64,000 nt of DNA from JABDMH01 sp965222645 (GTDB lineage Bacteria; Bacteroidota; Bacteroidia; Chitinophagales; Saprospiraceae): contig OZ244968.1 in NCBI GenBank assembly GCA_965222645.1, positions 3,534,001 to 3,598,000 of the forward strand, read 5' to 3'. How positions within the stretch are numbered: the first letter of the stretch is position 1; every line of letters starts with the position of its first letter. Positions 34,499 through 42,843 of the stretch are shown here, one piece after another. Under the pieces are notes generated by a model, which had not been told where the DNA came from, made no database searches, and saw nothing but the letters and a program-made list of their open reading frames with translations. Made by a program: the position numbers and the translations under genes.

Positions 34499-35467
34499 AA
34501 GATACTAGTCACAGGTGGTGCAGGGTTCATTGGTAGCCACATAGTCGATGCCCTCATTGCAGATGATCGGATTGCAAAGGTGCGTGTCCTCGACAATTTA
34601 TCGACCGGCCACCGCAGAAATATTGAGCATTTATTTGGACACCCAAAGTTCGAATTTGTTTGGGGAGATATCCGCGAGTATAATACATGTTTTGATGTGT
34701 GCAATGGAATCGACACCGTGTGTCATCAGGCAGCTCTGGGCTCGGTACCGAGATCGATACAGTATCCACTCACGACAAACAATGTCAATATCACGGGTAC
34801 GCTCAACGTATTTACCGCTGCCAAAGATCGCGGCATAAAGCGGGTCGTCTATGCTGCCAGTTCGTCCACCTATGGCGATAGCATCGAGTTACCGAAAAGG
34901 GAAGAAAACATTGGTTCTCCGATATCCCCTTATGCGGTCACGAAACTTGTCAACGAGCTTTATGCCAATGTATTCGCCAAACTGTACGACATGGAATTTA
35001 TTGGTTTGCGTTACTTCAATGTATTTGGACCACGGCAGGATGTCAATGGTGCCTACGCCGCTGTAATTCCCCTATTTTTTAAGGCCGTTCAAGAAGGAAC
35101 ATCACCGACGATCCACGGCGATGGAGAGCAAAGCCGGGATTTTACCTATGTAGACAATGCTGTCAACGCCAATATTTTGGCACTATTTACAGAACGCCAA
35201 GATGCTATGAATGAAGTCTATAATATTGCCTGCGGTCAACAGACTTCACTAAACACACTTTGGCAAATGATAAGAGACATAACCGGCACCGACCTGGAAA
35301 ACAAGTACGGCTCAAACCGGCCGGGAGATGTCAAGCATAGTTTGGCCGATATAGCCAAAGCAACTCACAAGCTTCGATATCATCCTAAAGTCGATATCAG
35401 GGAAGGACTGGAGAAGGTGAATATCTGGTTTTTAGAGCTTCAGGATAAAATCGATATGTTACTATAA
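34484..35467 (+). CDS. UDP-N-acetylglucosamine/glucuronic acid C4-epimerase-like SDR (WbpP/TviC type)
   Basis: A 327-residue extended SDR. The Rossmann motif GGAGFIG is at 11-17 and HQAALGSVPRSIQYPLTTNN is typical of WbpP/TviC. AASSSTYGD is followed by the active-site YAVTK. RYFNVFGPRQDVNGAYAAVI and GDGEQSRDFTYVDN complete the signature. In other polysaccharide loci this enzyme pairs with a TviB/WbpO-type dehydrogenase such as that at 18665 to make UDP-GalNAcA. Its first 46 bases are the sequence duplicated through the GIY-YIG array; the gene itself is complete. Confidence 0.93.
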   Translation: MYKSNKILVTGGAGFIGSHIVDALIADDRIAKVRVLDNLSTGHRRNIEHLFGHPKFEFVWGDIREYNTCFDVCNGIDTVCHQAALGSVPRSIQYPLTTNNVNITGTLNVFTAAKDRGIKRVVYAASSSTYGDSIELPKREENIGSPISPYAVTKLVNELYANVFAKLYDMEFIGLRYFNVFGPRQDVNGAYAAVIPLFFKAVQEGTSPTIHGDGEQSRDFTYVDNAVNANILALFTERQDAMNEVYNIACGQQTSLNTLWQMIRDITGTDLENKYGSNRPGDVKHSLADIAKATHKLRYHPKVDIREGLEKVNIWFLELQDKIDMLL

Positions 35468-35572
35468 TGGTAATTGGCGAGGGATCGAAAGAAAAATGCT
35501 AAAGTGGACATGTTAATAAATACTGTGTCTTTTAATGTCCAGTCTGTTTCTGTGGAAGAAAAAAAATAGATA

Positions 35573-35623
35573 GTGCGTATTTCAGAAGCACAAAGGAAAA
35601 TGGTAGTCACTCAAATAAAGTAG
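35573..35623 (+). pseudogene. 5' stub of an MNT nucleotidyltransferase gene
   Basis: GTG 35573 opens VRISEAQRKMVVTQIK and then stops. The VRIS start and the helix match the N-termini of the MNT proteins at 31449 and 36320; the catalytic part is gone. A short relic. Confidence 0.5.
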
Positions 35624-35633
35624 TACAGACCAA

Positions 35634-35981
35634 ATGCAGACGTATCACATTCGGGAGGCCATCGTAAATATGCTTATCCATAAAGACTACCGACAGGGTG
35701 TTCAGAGCACTGTCGAGGTGAGACCTTCATACATTCGATTTTACAATCCGGGTCATTTATTCCGACCTGTTGTTACAGAAGAGAATCTTTTAAAACCTCA
35801 TCCTTCCAAACTGGGAAACAAATTAATTGCAAAGTGCTTTTTCTGGGCCGGATTGGTGGAAACCCGCTGATCAGGTACGCTTAGCATCATAGATAATGCC
35901 CGAAAGCAGGCGTTAGCCACGCCGAAGTTTGAAGTAAAAGACGGTATGTTTGAATTAAAGATTTTTCGAAAAAAGAAGTAA
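35634..35981 (+). pseudogene. Remnant of an AlbA_2-family ATPase (C-terminal half)
   Basis: The frame from 35634 encodes HIREAIVNMLIHKDYRQG, then RPSYIRFYNPGHLF and GNKLIAKCFFWAGLVE. These match the ATP-binding half of the AlbA_2 protein at 27121 (ALREAIVNAVVHRNYED, RLEVWSPGLLP, AKIFHGFGLIE). A stop at 35868-35870 breaks it just where WGTG would be expected. The rest continues in another frame as TLSIIDNARKQALATPKFEV, then FELKIFRKKK, to 35981. The N-terminal DNA-binding domain is absent. Confidence 0.75.
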
Positions 35982-36241
35982 TAGAAAAGGAGTGCCGGAG
36001 GGTCATGGAAAGAATAAAATGGAGAGATGGAAAACCTGAACGCATTCGCGCACTTTCTTTTTTGCAAAGAAATTCAATAAAGTGGGAATAATAACTTCTA
36101 GTGCCGCGTCACGCACAGAATCGTATTATGATCTCTGAATATCAAGTTGTGAGACAAAGAAGACGAACCGCCTCTAGCCTGAGCTATATAAGGCTTTGCA
36201 TGATGAAGTATCACAGTTTGAGAACATAGGGATGATGCGAA

Positions 36242-36607
36242 TTGTCTTTGACCAGAGAGAAAACGGTGTATGTTAGTAGCTCAGTATCTTTTATTTCCTG
36301 GGGAGAAAAAAATCTAGAATTGCGCATATCACGCGAAGAAAAGGATTGCCTGAAGAAAAGCATATTGGGTATGCGACCGGATGCCAAAGTTTACCTTTTT
36401 GGGAGCCGGGTGAGAGATGATTTAAAGGGAGGCGATATCGATATTTTAATATTGAGCAACCCAAAATTAAATTGGGATGAAAAGCACGAAATCCGAATGG
36501 ACTTTTACTCGAAATTTGGAGAGCAGAAAATTGATCTACTGTCATTCACTTATAATGAAGATCATCCTATGAGAAGGATTGCAATAAAGGAAGGAGTACT
36601 GTTGTGA
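36242..36607 (+). CDS. MNT-type nucleotidyltransferase (third copy)
   Basis: 121 residues if started at 36242. The start at TTG 36320 (LRISREEKDCLKKS) is more likely because it aligns with VRIS of the protein at 31449 and puts the catalytic residues at identical positions. These are GS 28-29 and DxD at 39 and 41 in VYLFGSRVRDDLKGGDIDI. The C-terminus GEQKIDLLSF also matches. The gene is intact, but the HEPN partner that follows is broken. An antitoxin without its toxin is expected to be harmless and may persist. Confidence 0.8.
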   Translation: MSLTREKTVYVSSSVSFISWGEKNLELRISREEKDCLKKSILGMRPDAKVYLFGSRVRDDLKGGDIDILILSNPKLNWDEKHEIRMDFYSKFGEQKIDLLSFTYNEDHPMRRIAIKEGVLL

Positions 36608-36844
36608 CATCGTGGAATCAAGATATTATTTCCTTATTAAAAAAGCAGATGCGATTGCTACAGAAATCACAAAGGCATTTGGCTTATTCTTATGAAAAGC
36701 AATCAGGTGGCTCATGAATATCTCCGGGAAAAGTGGATAGAAATCTACCACAATCTACTTTTATATACTGTCCCCCTTCTTAAAAGTTGTCAGATGGCTT
36801 TGCAAGTGATTAAAGAAAGATTCCCTCAAATTGGATTGAAATGA
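36604..36844 (+). pseudogene. Broken HEPN (HepT-like) gene
   Basis: GTG 36604 overlaps the stop of the MNT gene and encodes WNQDIISLLKKQMRLLQKSQ, then HLAYSYEK. The frame then shifts and continues as SNQVAHEYLREKWIEIYHNL and on to 36844. NQVAHEY is the HEPN motif Rx4HxY with the arginine changed to serine. About half of the usual 140-150 codons are missing at the junction. The toxin partner of the MNT gene at 36242 is therefore inactivated by deletion and frameshift. Confidence 0.72.
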
Positions 36845-36977
36845 TGACGCAGAAAGAACAGACACCAAGTGTGCACGTATCACAGAAAAGGGAAAATGGA
36901 TAATACGTGCCCTCTGAATTATTTCGATAGTGGTTCCTGGCTGAAGATTGAATGAAGGATTCTAAGCGGCATAATTT

Positions 36978-37023
36978 TATACCACTTGGTATAATACCAC
37001 TTGGTATAATACCGTTTAGTATA
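36978..37023 (+). repeat. Three tandem 15-base palindromic boxes at the start of an AAA ATPase gene
   Basis: TATACCACTTGGTATA (36978-36993), AATACCACTTGGTATA (36993-37008) and AATACCGTTTAGTATA (37008-37023) repeat with a period of 15 bases and end two bases before the ATG at 37026. The arms TATACCA and TGGTATA are inverted repeats. They could be operator sites for a DNA-binding protein, or a slippage-prone spacer replacing the usual ribosome-binding region. Confidence 0.85.
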
Positions 37024-37025
37024 AC

Positions 37026-38147
37026 ATGAAGAGTCCATTTGTTTTCGGATCAACGGTTTCAAATCTGTCCTTCACTAATCGTGCAGAAGAGATAAAAAAA
37101 CTGAAAAACAACCTCAATCATGGAGCGAACACAATCCTAATTTCACCTCGTCGGTGGGGAAAGACTTCTTTGGTGGAGAAGGTCACCCGATCAGTAAAGA
37201 AGCAAAGGAAAGATTTGGCAATTGTCCACTTAGATCTATTTGCGATAAAATCTGAAACCGAGTTTCTATCAGAGTTTGCCCGGCATTGTATCATAGCTGT
37301 ATCAAACAAATGGAAAGAATGGGCTAAAAACATCAAGACCTTATTTCAAAACCTAATTCCAAGGTTGGTTATAAATACTGAGGGTGGAGACTTCTCACTG
37401 GAGTTTAATCCAGGAGAAATAAAAAAGTATAAAGATGAAATATTGAATCTGCCGGAGACATTAAGCGCTACGAGAAACATTGAAATGATTGTTTGCATCG
37501 ATGAGTTTCAAAATATTCGAAACTATAGAGATGGTAATGATCTGGAAAAATCCTTAAGAGCATATTGGCAGAAACACAAGAATGTCACCTATTGCCTATA
37601 CGGCAGCAAAAGACATATGATGACGGAAATATTCAATGATTCCTCTAATCCCTTTTATCGCTTTGGGGACATTATGTTTCTCAATAAAATTCACAGAGAT
37701 GATTGGGTTTCATTTATTGCAAGGGGGTTTAGTAGGAACAAGAAATCAATATCCAGGGAACAGGCCGGATGGATAGCTGATCAGATGGAGAATCATCCAT
37801 GGTATGTACAACAGTTGGCACACTACATCTGGATCAAGACTACTACAGAAGTTATTGATAAGCACTTGCAGGAATCATTGAAAGAAGTGATCAATGCTCA
37901 AAAACCATTTTTTCAATCTACAATAGATAGCCTGAGTTCTACTCAACTGAATTTGCTAAAAGCAATTCTTGCAAATGAGGAAAAATTGACGTCGACAAAG
38001 ACCATGAGGAATTATAGATTAGGAACGCCTAACAATGTGAGGAAGAATATCGAGCGCCTGAAGCATTTAGACATATTGGACAATTATGATGGCGCATTAA
38101 TATTTTTAGACCCCGTTTTTAAGAAATGGATGGAGAAAGTATTTTGA
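37026..38147 (+). CDS. AAA ATPase of the archaeal-ATPase type
   Basis: A 373-residue protein with an N-terminal ATPase domain. FTNRAEEIKKLKNNL is followed by Walker A-like ISPRRWGKTSL and Walker B with DEF in MIVCIDEFQN. YCLYGSKRHMMTEIFNDSSN and FYRFGDIMFLNKI follow. The C-terminal 100 residues look like a winged helix (LNLLKAILANEEKLTSTKTM, NNVRKNIERLKHLDILDN). Members are abundant accessory genes in Bacteroidota with no agreed function. Palindromic boxes abut its start codon, and a CysN relic follows its stop. Confidence 0.85.
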   Translation: MKSPFVFGSTVSNLSFTNRAEEIKKLKNNLNHGANTILISPRRWGKTSLVEKVTRSVKKQRKDLAIVHLDLFAIKSETEFLSEFARHCIIAVSNKWKEWAKNIKTLFQNLIPRLVINTEGGDFSLEFNPGEIKKYKDEILNLPETLSATRNIEMIVCIDEFQNIRNYRDGNDLEKSLRAYWQKHKNVTYCLYGSKRHMMTEIFNDSSNPFYRFGDIMFLNKIHRDDWVSFIARGFSRNKKSISREQAGWIADQMENHPWYVQQLAHYIWIKTTTEVIDKHLQESLKEVINAQKPFFQSTIDSLSSTQLNLLKAILANEEKLTSTKTMRNYRLGTPNNVRKNIERLKHLDILDNYDGALIFLDPVFKKWMEKVF

Positions 38148-38172
38148 AGCGATCCGAAATTTATTGGTATCA

Positions 38173-38249
38173 GAATCGTAATAATAAGTGGTGTAATCTC
38201 GATTGATGAAGGGAAGAATAATATCGCGATGGCTGGAATGGCACTATAA
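38173..38249 (+). pseudogene. Relic of a CysN C-terminus
   Basis: The frame RIVIISGVISIDEGKNNIAM, then AGMAL and a TAA stop at 38247-38249, aligns with the end of the intact CysN at 24690 (NRITGSIILIDEGTNNTVAA, then GMII). The matching part covers only the last 25 codons. The rest of the gene is absent, so this is the scar of a second cysN copy or of a rearrangement. Confidence 0.6.
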
Positions 38250-38290
38250 AGGAGATTGGCAGTAGCTCATAAATACGATCTATTAAAGAA

Positions 38291-38854
38291 ATGATTACGG
38301 ATTTTGATCAGCTCGATTTAACAAAGCAATATACCTACGCAGACTATCTCACCTGGAAATTCAAAGAGCGTGTAGAGTTGTTCAGGGGGTGGGTAGTGAA
38401 AATGTCTCCAGCTCCGAATAGAAGGCATCAGTTAATTTCATTGCGAATAGAAAAGAAAATTGACAAATGTCTAAAAGACAGGTGTCAGATGTATCATGCC
38501 CCATTTGATGTTGTCCTATCCAATGAAGATAAGTCCACTGTAGTACAACCTGACATTTGTGTCATATGCGATGAAAGAAAATTGACCGACCAGGGATGTA
38601 CAGGAGCCCCGGAAATGATCATCGAAATACTCTCTCCGGGCAACACTCAAAATGAGTATGGAGATAAGTATGAGCTTTATGAGGAGAATGGGGTCCAGGA
38701 ATATTGGATTGTCAACCCAATGGAGAACACTATAATTAGTTACACCCTAAAAAACGAAAAATTTATTGGTTCAAAATTTTATGTGCCAGGAGAATCAATT
38801 ACCTCCAAAGTGCTACCCGATCTGATTATTGAACTGGAAACAGTATTCGCTTAA
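38291..38854 (+). CDS. Uma2-family (DUF820) putative endonuclease
   Basis: A 187-residue protein of the Uma2/DUF820 family with a PD-(D/E)XK-like fold. YTYADYLTWKFKERVELFRG, then MSPAPNRRHQ, VVQPDICVICDERKL and APEMIIEILSPGN follow the family order. The Asp of QPD and the Glu of IIEI fit the active-site pattern. KYELYEENGVQEYWIVNP is also typical. Uma2 genes are usually numerous and scattered; their role is unknown. A decayed copy follows directly. Confidence 0.87.
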   Translation: MITDFDQLDLTKQYTYADYLTWKFKERVELFRGWVVKMSPAPNRRHQLISLRIEKKIDKCLKDRCQMYHAPFDVVLSNEDKSTVVQPDICVICDERKLTDQGCTGAPEMIIEILSPGNTQNEYGDKYELYEENGVQEYWIVNPMENTIISYTLKNEKFIGSKFYVPGESITSKVLPDLIIELETVFA

Positions 38855-38914
38855 CGAAATCTTGTGTTTATCTCTACACGTGATTTCTGACTCCAAATTA
38901 GATATCTAATTGCT

Positions 38915-39290
38915 ATGATAACCGGTACTGAACAGCAGGTTCTTTCTCGAAAGTGTAGCTATTCTGATTATATAACCTGGAAACAAAGGAGCTCGATGAA
39001 CTTCTGGGGGGTTTGGGTCGTGAAAATGTGACCAGCTCCGAATGTTTGACATCAAAAAATGTCCTCAAATATTATGCGAGTGCTTTTCGAAGAGCTGCAA
39101 AAATCTAAATTGCAGGTATTTCACGCGCCTTTTGATGTCAGACTTTTGTTAACACGTCGGCTTCAGGAGTCCCGGAGAGTCGCAGAAAAATCGATAGTAG
39201 TTTAATGTCAAGCTGAAGAGATACTTTATCATCAGGGAATGAAAAGTGTATGGATCAGTTATTAGCAGTGAACTAAGCAAGGAGCACCCA
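38915..39290 (+). pseudogene. Decayed Uma2-family gene
   Basis: From ATG 38915 the translation CSYSDYITWKQRSS, then WVVKM, PAPN and later VFHAPFDVRLL parallels the intact Uma2 protein at 38291 (YTYADYLTWKFKER, WVVKMSPAPN, MYHAPFDVVLS). In-frame stops fall after WVVKM and after PAPNV, and a large part of the middle, including the catalytic segment, is lost. No clear gene is seen from here to 39431. Confidence 0.72.
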
Positions 39291-39431
39291 TGAAAGGTTT
39301 CTAAAGTTAGGCAGAATCTATCTTTGATGAGAGGGGTGGTAAAGATCTGAATTCTTTGGAGTCTAGGGCTTTTTTAGAATTCAATGATAATTTTACATAG
39401 TTGATTAGATTCACCAGTTTAGTATCTGTAT

Positions 39432-40931
39432 TTGAGGGATAAAGATTTCGAGTCAGATCATGGTGGTAATACAGAGCAGGCCTTTTGGGTTGCCTTAAGT
39501 TTACTGAGCAACATGCTTTTATCCATCGTGAGTGCAGCAATCCTTTCTAGATACTTCGACAAAACAGGTTATGGAACATATAAGCAAATACTATATATAT
39601 ACAATTCTTTTCTACTAATATTTACTGCTGGATTGCCCAAAGTGTTTGCCTATTTCTTGCCGAGGTATGACAAGAACGAGGGTAAGGAGATTGTTTGGAG
39701 AATAACGAGGCTTCTCTTCGGCCTTGGATTCCTTTTTGCTATTTGTCTATTCAGTTCTGCGGGATTAATCGCTGACATTTTAAAAAATTCAGAACTCAAA
39801 ACTGGTCTTCGATACTTCGCTGCAGTGCCGATTTTTCTTCTCCCGACATTAGGAATTGAAGGAATATTTTCTTCTTACCGGAAGACTATTTATATAGCTG
39901 TCTATAATACATTGACTAGAATCATAATGCTGCTGTGCATTACAATCCCTGTTTTATTCATTTCAGATAGCTATGTACATGCGATATATGGCTGGTTGGC
40001 GGGCTCTTTTCTAACACTATTAGTTGCCCTATACTTCAAAAATATTCCGTTTAAAAATGTCATTAGACGCTCAACTACTTTGAAAAACAAGACTATTTTT
40101 AGTTATAGTCTGCCCATAGTTGTTGCCTCAATAGCTGGAATAGCCATCAAAGCTTCAGATCAATTTTACATCAGTCGCTACTTTGGACCGGATGTATTTG
40201 CTGAATTTGCAAACGGCTTCATTCAGCTACCTTTTACCGGGATAGTTACTGGGGCGGCAGCAACTGTATTGATGCCCCGATTTTCTACAATCATACATGA
40301 AGGGGATGATATTTCACAACTCCTAATTCTGTGGAATAGTACTCTCGAAAAATCTGCCTTAATTATCTATCCTCTTTTGATCTTTTCTATTTTCTATGCC
40401 AGACAGATAATAGTAATTCTATTTTCTGATCTGTATCTCGGTTCAGTATTATATTTTCAAATAGTATTGTTTTTGAATTTCTTTAATATTATACTATTTG
40501 TCCCTTTGATTTTGGCTCTAGGCAAGTCAAGATTCTATGCAAAAATTCATTTACTATTTGCGTTTTCTACATGGGTTGTTGGTTATTTTGCAGTAATAAT
40601 ATTTAACTCTCCTTATTTTTTGGCAGTCTTTTCTGTTATCAATTCAATATTGCTGATCATTTGTGTCCTTCTATATTCATGTAGGTTATTGAATGTTTCA
40701 ATTTATGAAATGATACCATTTAAAAAATTTGCTGTAATACTTATTCATTCGATTCTTGGTCTGTTGCTTACAAAGTTTATCATTGCGAGCTTCGTTCATA
40801 CGGTTAGTGACTTTGCTTCTTTTGTATGCTCATCACTTGTGTTTGCGTTTGTAATGATTGCATCTTCAAGAATATTTAATGTAAATTACTTGTCTGCCCT
40901 CAAACCAATCTTGAGGAAAGTAGGATTATAA
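39432..40931 (+). CDS. wzx: Wzx-like polysaccharide flippase
   Basis: A 499-residue integral membrane protein (TTG start) with about 12-14 hydrophobic segments of the MATE/MVF-type polysaccharide transporter family. The N-terminal part ALSLLSNMLLSIVSAAILSR and FDKTGYGTYKQILYIYNSF fits flippases of the PF01943/PF13440 type. The role is export of the lipid-linked repeat unit across the inner membrane. Codon and base composition become clearly AT-rich from here. Polymerase and glycosyltransferases follow. Confidence 0.87.
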   Translation: MRDKDFESDHGGNTEQAFWVALSLLSNMLLSIVSAAILSRYFDKTGYGTYKQILYIYNSFLLIFTAGLPKVFAYFLPRYDKNEGKEIVWRITRLLFGLGFLFAICLFSSAGLIADILKNSELKTGLRYFAAVPIFLLPTLGIEGIFSSYRKTIYIAVYNTLTRIIMLLCITIPVLFISDSYVHAIYGWLAGSFLTLLVALYFKNIPFKNVIRRSTTLKNKTIFSYSLPIVVASIAGIAIKASDQFYISRYFGPDVFAEFANGFIQLPFTGIVTGAAATVLMPRFSTIIHEGDDISQLLILWNSTLEKSALIIYPLLIFSIFYARQIIVILFSDLYLGSVLYFQIVLFLNFFNIILFVPLILALGKSRFYAKIHLLFAFSTWVVGYFAVIIFNSPYFLAVFSVINSILLIICVLLYSCRLLNVSIYEMIPFKKFAVILIHSILGLLLTKFIIASFVHTVSDFASFVCSSLVFAFVMIASSRIFNVNYLSALKPILRKVGL

Positions 40932-40935
40932 ACCC

Positions 40936-41586
40936 ATGGAAGATAAGGCGTTCAGGAGGGAGGCTTCCTTATCCCGGGATAGATATTTCGGAGACTCTTA
41001 TTTCGATCGAAAGCAGATGGATTCCCTTGTGACGCAGCTACTGACTGTTCATAACAAGAATGTAAGAAGTATTCTTGAAATTGGGCCAGGAAACGGATTT
41101 GTGTCATCATTCTTAAGGTCAGCTGGTTATTGCGTAACGACGTTTGATATAAATAAATCTCTCGATCCGGATGTGGTTGGGAATGTTATTGACATCAGGA
41201 AATTTTTTACAGAGAAATCATTTGATCTAATACTTTGTGCCGAAGTGCTCGAACATTTACCTTTTGATTATATTGAGGATATTCTTAGACAGTTGAAGTC
41301 GATATCAAGAAAGTGGGTCATTATCTCACTTCCCAACACAATACGAATTCTTATTGATCTTCAAGTATATTTCAAGATTCCTTATGTTAAACCGATTAAT
41401 ATCGCGCTCTATCAATCTTTTCCAAATAGAGGCGTTAAATGGGATGCTCATTCATGGGAAGTCAATTATCGTAAGGAAAATTCGTTGAGATCTCTTTTAG
41501 AGATATTCGGAAAATACTTTACAGTTGAAAATCACTTTTGTGATCGCAGGAATCGCACACATCACTTTTTCGAGCTGTTAATCTAG
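40936..41586 (+). CDS. Class I SAM-dependent methyltransferase
   Basis: 216 residues with Rossmann-type SAM-binding motif ILEIGPGNGFVSSFLRSAGY at about 54-73, acidic loop FDINKS, and motif FDLILCAEVLEHLPFDYIED. It lies five bases after the flippase gene. In this context it probably methylates a sugar of the repeat unit, but it could also act on a lipid or protein. The acceptor cannot be predicted. Confidence 0.85.
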   Translation: MEDKAFRREASLSRDRYFGDSYFDRKQMDSLVTQLLTVHNKNVRSILEIGPGNGFVSSFLRSAGYCVTTFDINKSLDPDVVGNVIDIRKFFTEKSFDLILCAEVLEHLPFDYIEDILRQLKSISRKWVIISLPNTIRILIDLQVYFKIPYVKPINIALYQSFPNRGVKWDAHSWEVNYRKENSLRSLLEIFGKYFTVENHFCDRRNRTHHFFELLI

Positions 41587-41736
41587 GATTGATCAATTTG
41601 TGTCTCTGTGTCCCTTTTGTGTAGTACAATTAGAAGATACTTGCAACTTGGTCCAAATGTGTTTTAATTATATTCTGGAAGGTTCGGAGTGAATTGCGTC
41701 GAAATGCTAGGAAGACGATATGATTGATTGAGTGCT

Positions 41737-42843
41737 ATGCGAATCTTGATAGTTTCTAGTTCGTTCTATCCAAAACTCACCCCACGCTCAGTGCGGACTA
41801 CGGAGCTTGTAAAGGGGTTTTCAAACCTGGGTCATCATGTTTCATTGGTCACAAAGCTCGTTTCTGAATATCATCAGAGCATGATGGATGATTTTGGATT
41901 TCGAATCATTGATTTGGGAAAGATTATCTTACCAAAGATAGATTTAGATCACATTAGAGGATTGAATTTACTTTCCCGTGGATTGAGAAGAGCATTAAAT
42001 ATAGCTATTGCATACCCTGAAATCGAACTTATGTTTAAGACGAAAAGGATCTTGTCGGGATTAAAGGGATTTGATTTACTAATTACTGTTGCAGCACCAC
42101 ATACAATTCATTGGGGTGCTGCTTGGGCGAGGAATAAAGAGAATAGAATTGCGAAAACTTGGGTTGCTGATTGTGGAGATCCATTTATGCTAAATTCGAT
42201 CGATTCATTTAAGAAAATGTTTTACTTTGAATACTTCGAAAGGTTTTGGTGCAGCAAGGCTGATTTTGTTACTATACCAAGAATGGACATGAAGATAAAT
42301 TACTATAAGGAATACCATGAAAAAATTCGAGAGATTCCACAGGGATTAGATTTTGAGTTTGTATCTAGGTTTATCAAACCATACCGAGGTAATTCCGTGC
42401 CAACTTTTGCTTTTGCTGGAAGTTTTATTCGTGATAAAAGAGATCCAAGAAGATTCTTAAAGTACCTTCTCAGTAAAGACATCGATTTTAGATTTCATAT
42501 TTACAGTAGAACAAAGGGAATAGTTGAGCCCTTGGTCGCTAGAAGTCAGGGACGCATTGTGCTTCACAACTATGTGTCTCGTGATGACCTTTTTGAAATT
42601 TTAAGTCAGATGGACTTTTTGGTGAATATTTCTTATGATGTTAAGACCCAGCTTCCAAGTAAGCTAATAGAATACTACTTGATGAAGCGACCTATCTTAA
42701 ATTTGAAAGGAGACAAACTTGACACAAAAAAGATCGATCGCTTTTTGGTAGGTGATTATACTGGTCAGATGAGGAGACCTGATGTTGAGCAATATAAGAT
42801 CGATAATGTCTGTCATAAGTTTTTAGCTTTAACGATGAACTAG
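41737..42843 (+). CDS. Glycosyltransferase, GT4-like
   Basis: About 368 residues from ATG 41737 (MRILIVSSSFYPKLTPRSVR); a TTG three codons upstream is possible. The N-terminal GT-B domain has TTELVKGFSNLGHHVSLVT. The C-terminal part has FAFAGSFIRDKRDPRRFLKY and SQMDFLVNISYDVKTQLPSK, then LIEYYLMKRPIL, the usual GT4-type donor region. It is one of at least five glycosyltransferases that should build the repeat unit. Donor and linkage are not predictable. Confidence 0.82.
   Translation: MRILIVSSSFYPKLTPRSVRTTELVKGFSNLGHHVSLVTKLVSEYHQSMMDDFGFRIIDLGKIILPKIDLDHIRGLNLLSRGLRRALNIAIAYPEIELMFKTKRILSGLKGFDLLITVAAPHTIHWGAAWARNKENRIAKTWVADCGDPFMLNSIDSFKKMFYFEYFERFWCSKADFVTIPRMDMKINYYKEYHEKIREIPQGLDFEFVSRFIKPYRGNSVPTFAFAGSFIRDKRDPRRFLKYLLSKDIDFRFHIYSRTKGIVEPLVARSQGRIVLHNYVSRDDLFEILSQMDFLVNISYDVKTQLPSKLIEYYLMKRPILNLKGDKLDTKKIDRFLVGDYTGQMRRPDVEQYKIDNVCHKFLALTMN

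Larger units (their letters stand above)
33211..34529 (+). repeat. Tandem array of 363-base GIY-YIG units
   Basis: Units start at 33211, 33574, 33937 and 34299 (spacings 363, 363 and 362). Each opens with CCCTGTCAAATAAAAATAAA and continues with a GIY-YIG reading frame. Each full unit ends in a fragment of the start of an epimerase gene (..ACAGGTGGTGCAGGGTTCA). The first two units differ at only about four positions by eye; the third has lost one base. The fourth is incomplete and merges into the intact epimerase gene. The palindrome CAGGGTTCACCCTG marks each junction. Confidence 0.92.

Noticed and set aside
33055..34529. CRISPR array as explanation of the tandem repeat
   Set aside because: The repeat period is 363 bases, the units are coding and nearly identical, and there are no unique spacers.
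35982..36241. Possible small gene starting at 36005 (MERIKWRDGKPERIRALSFL)
   Set aside because: The frame stops after about 28 codons and shows no recognisable domain; probably a further scrap of decayed sequence.
30735..39431. Insertion sequence or integrase responsible for the accessory island
   Set aside because: No transposase, integrase or terminal inverted repeats were recognised; repeats and relics suggest recombination but no carrier element is visible.
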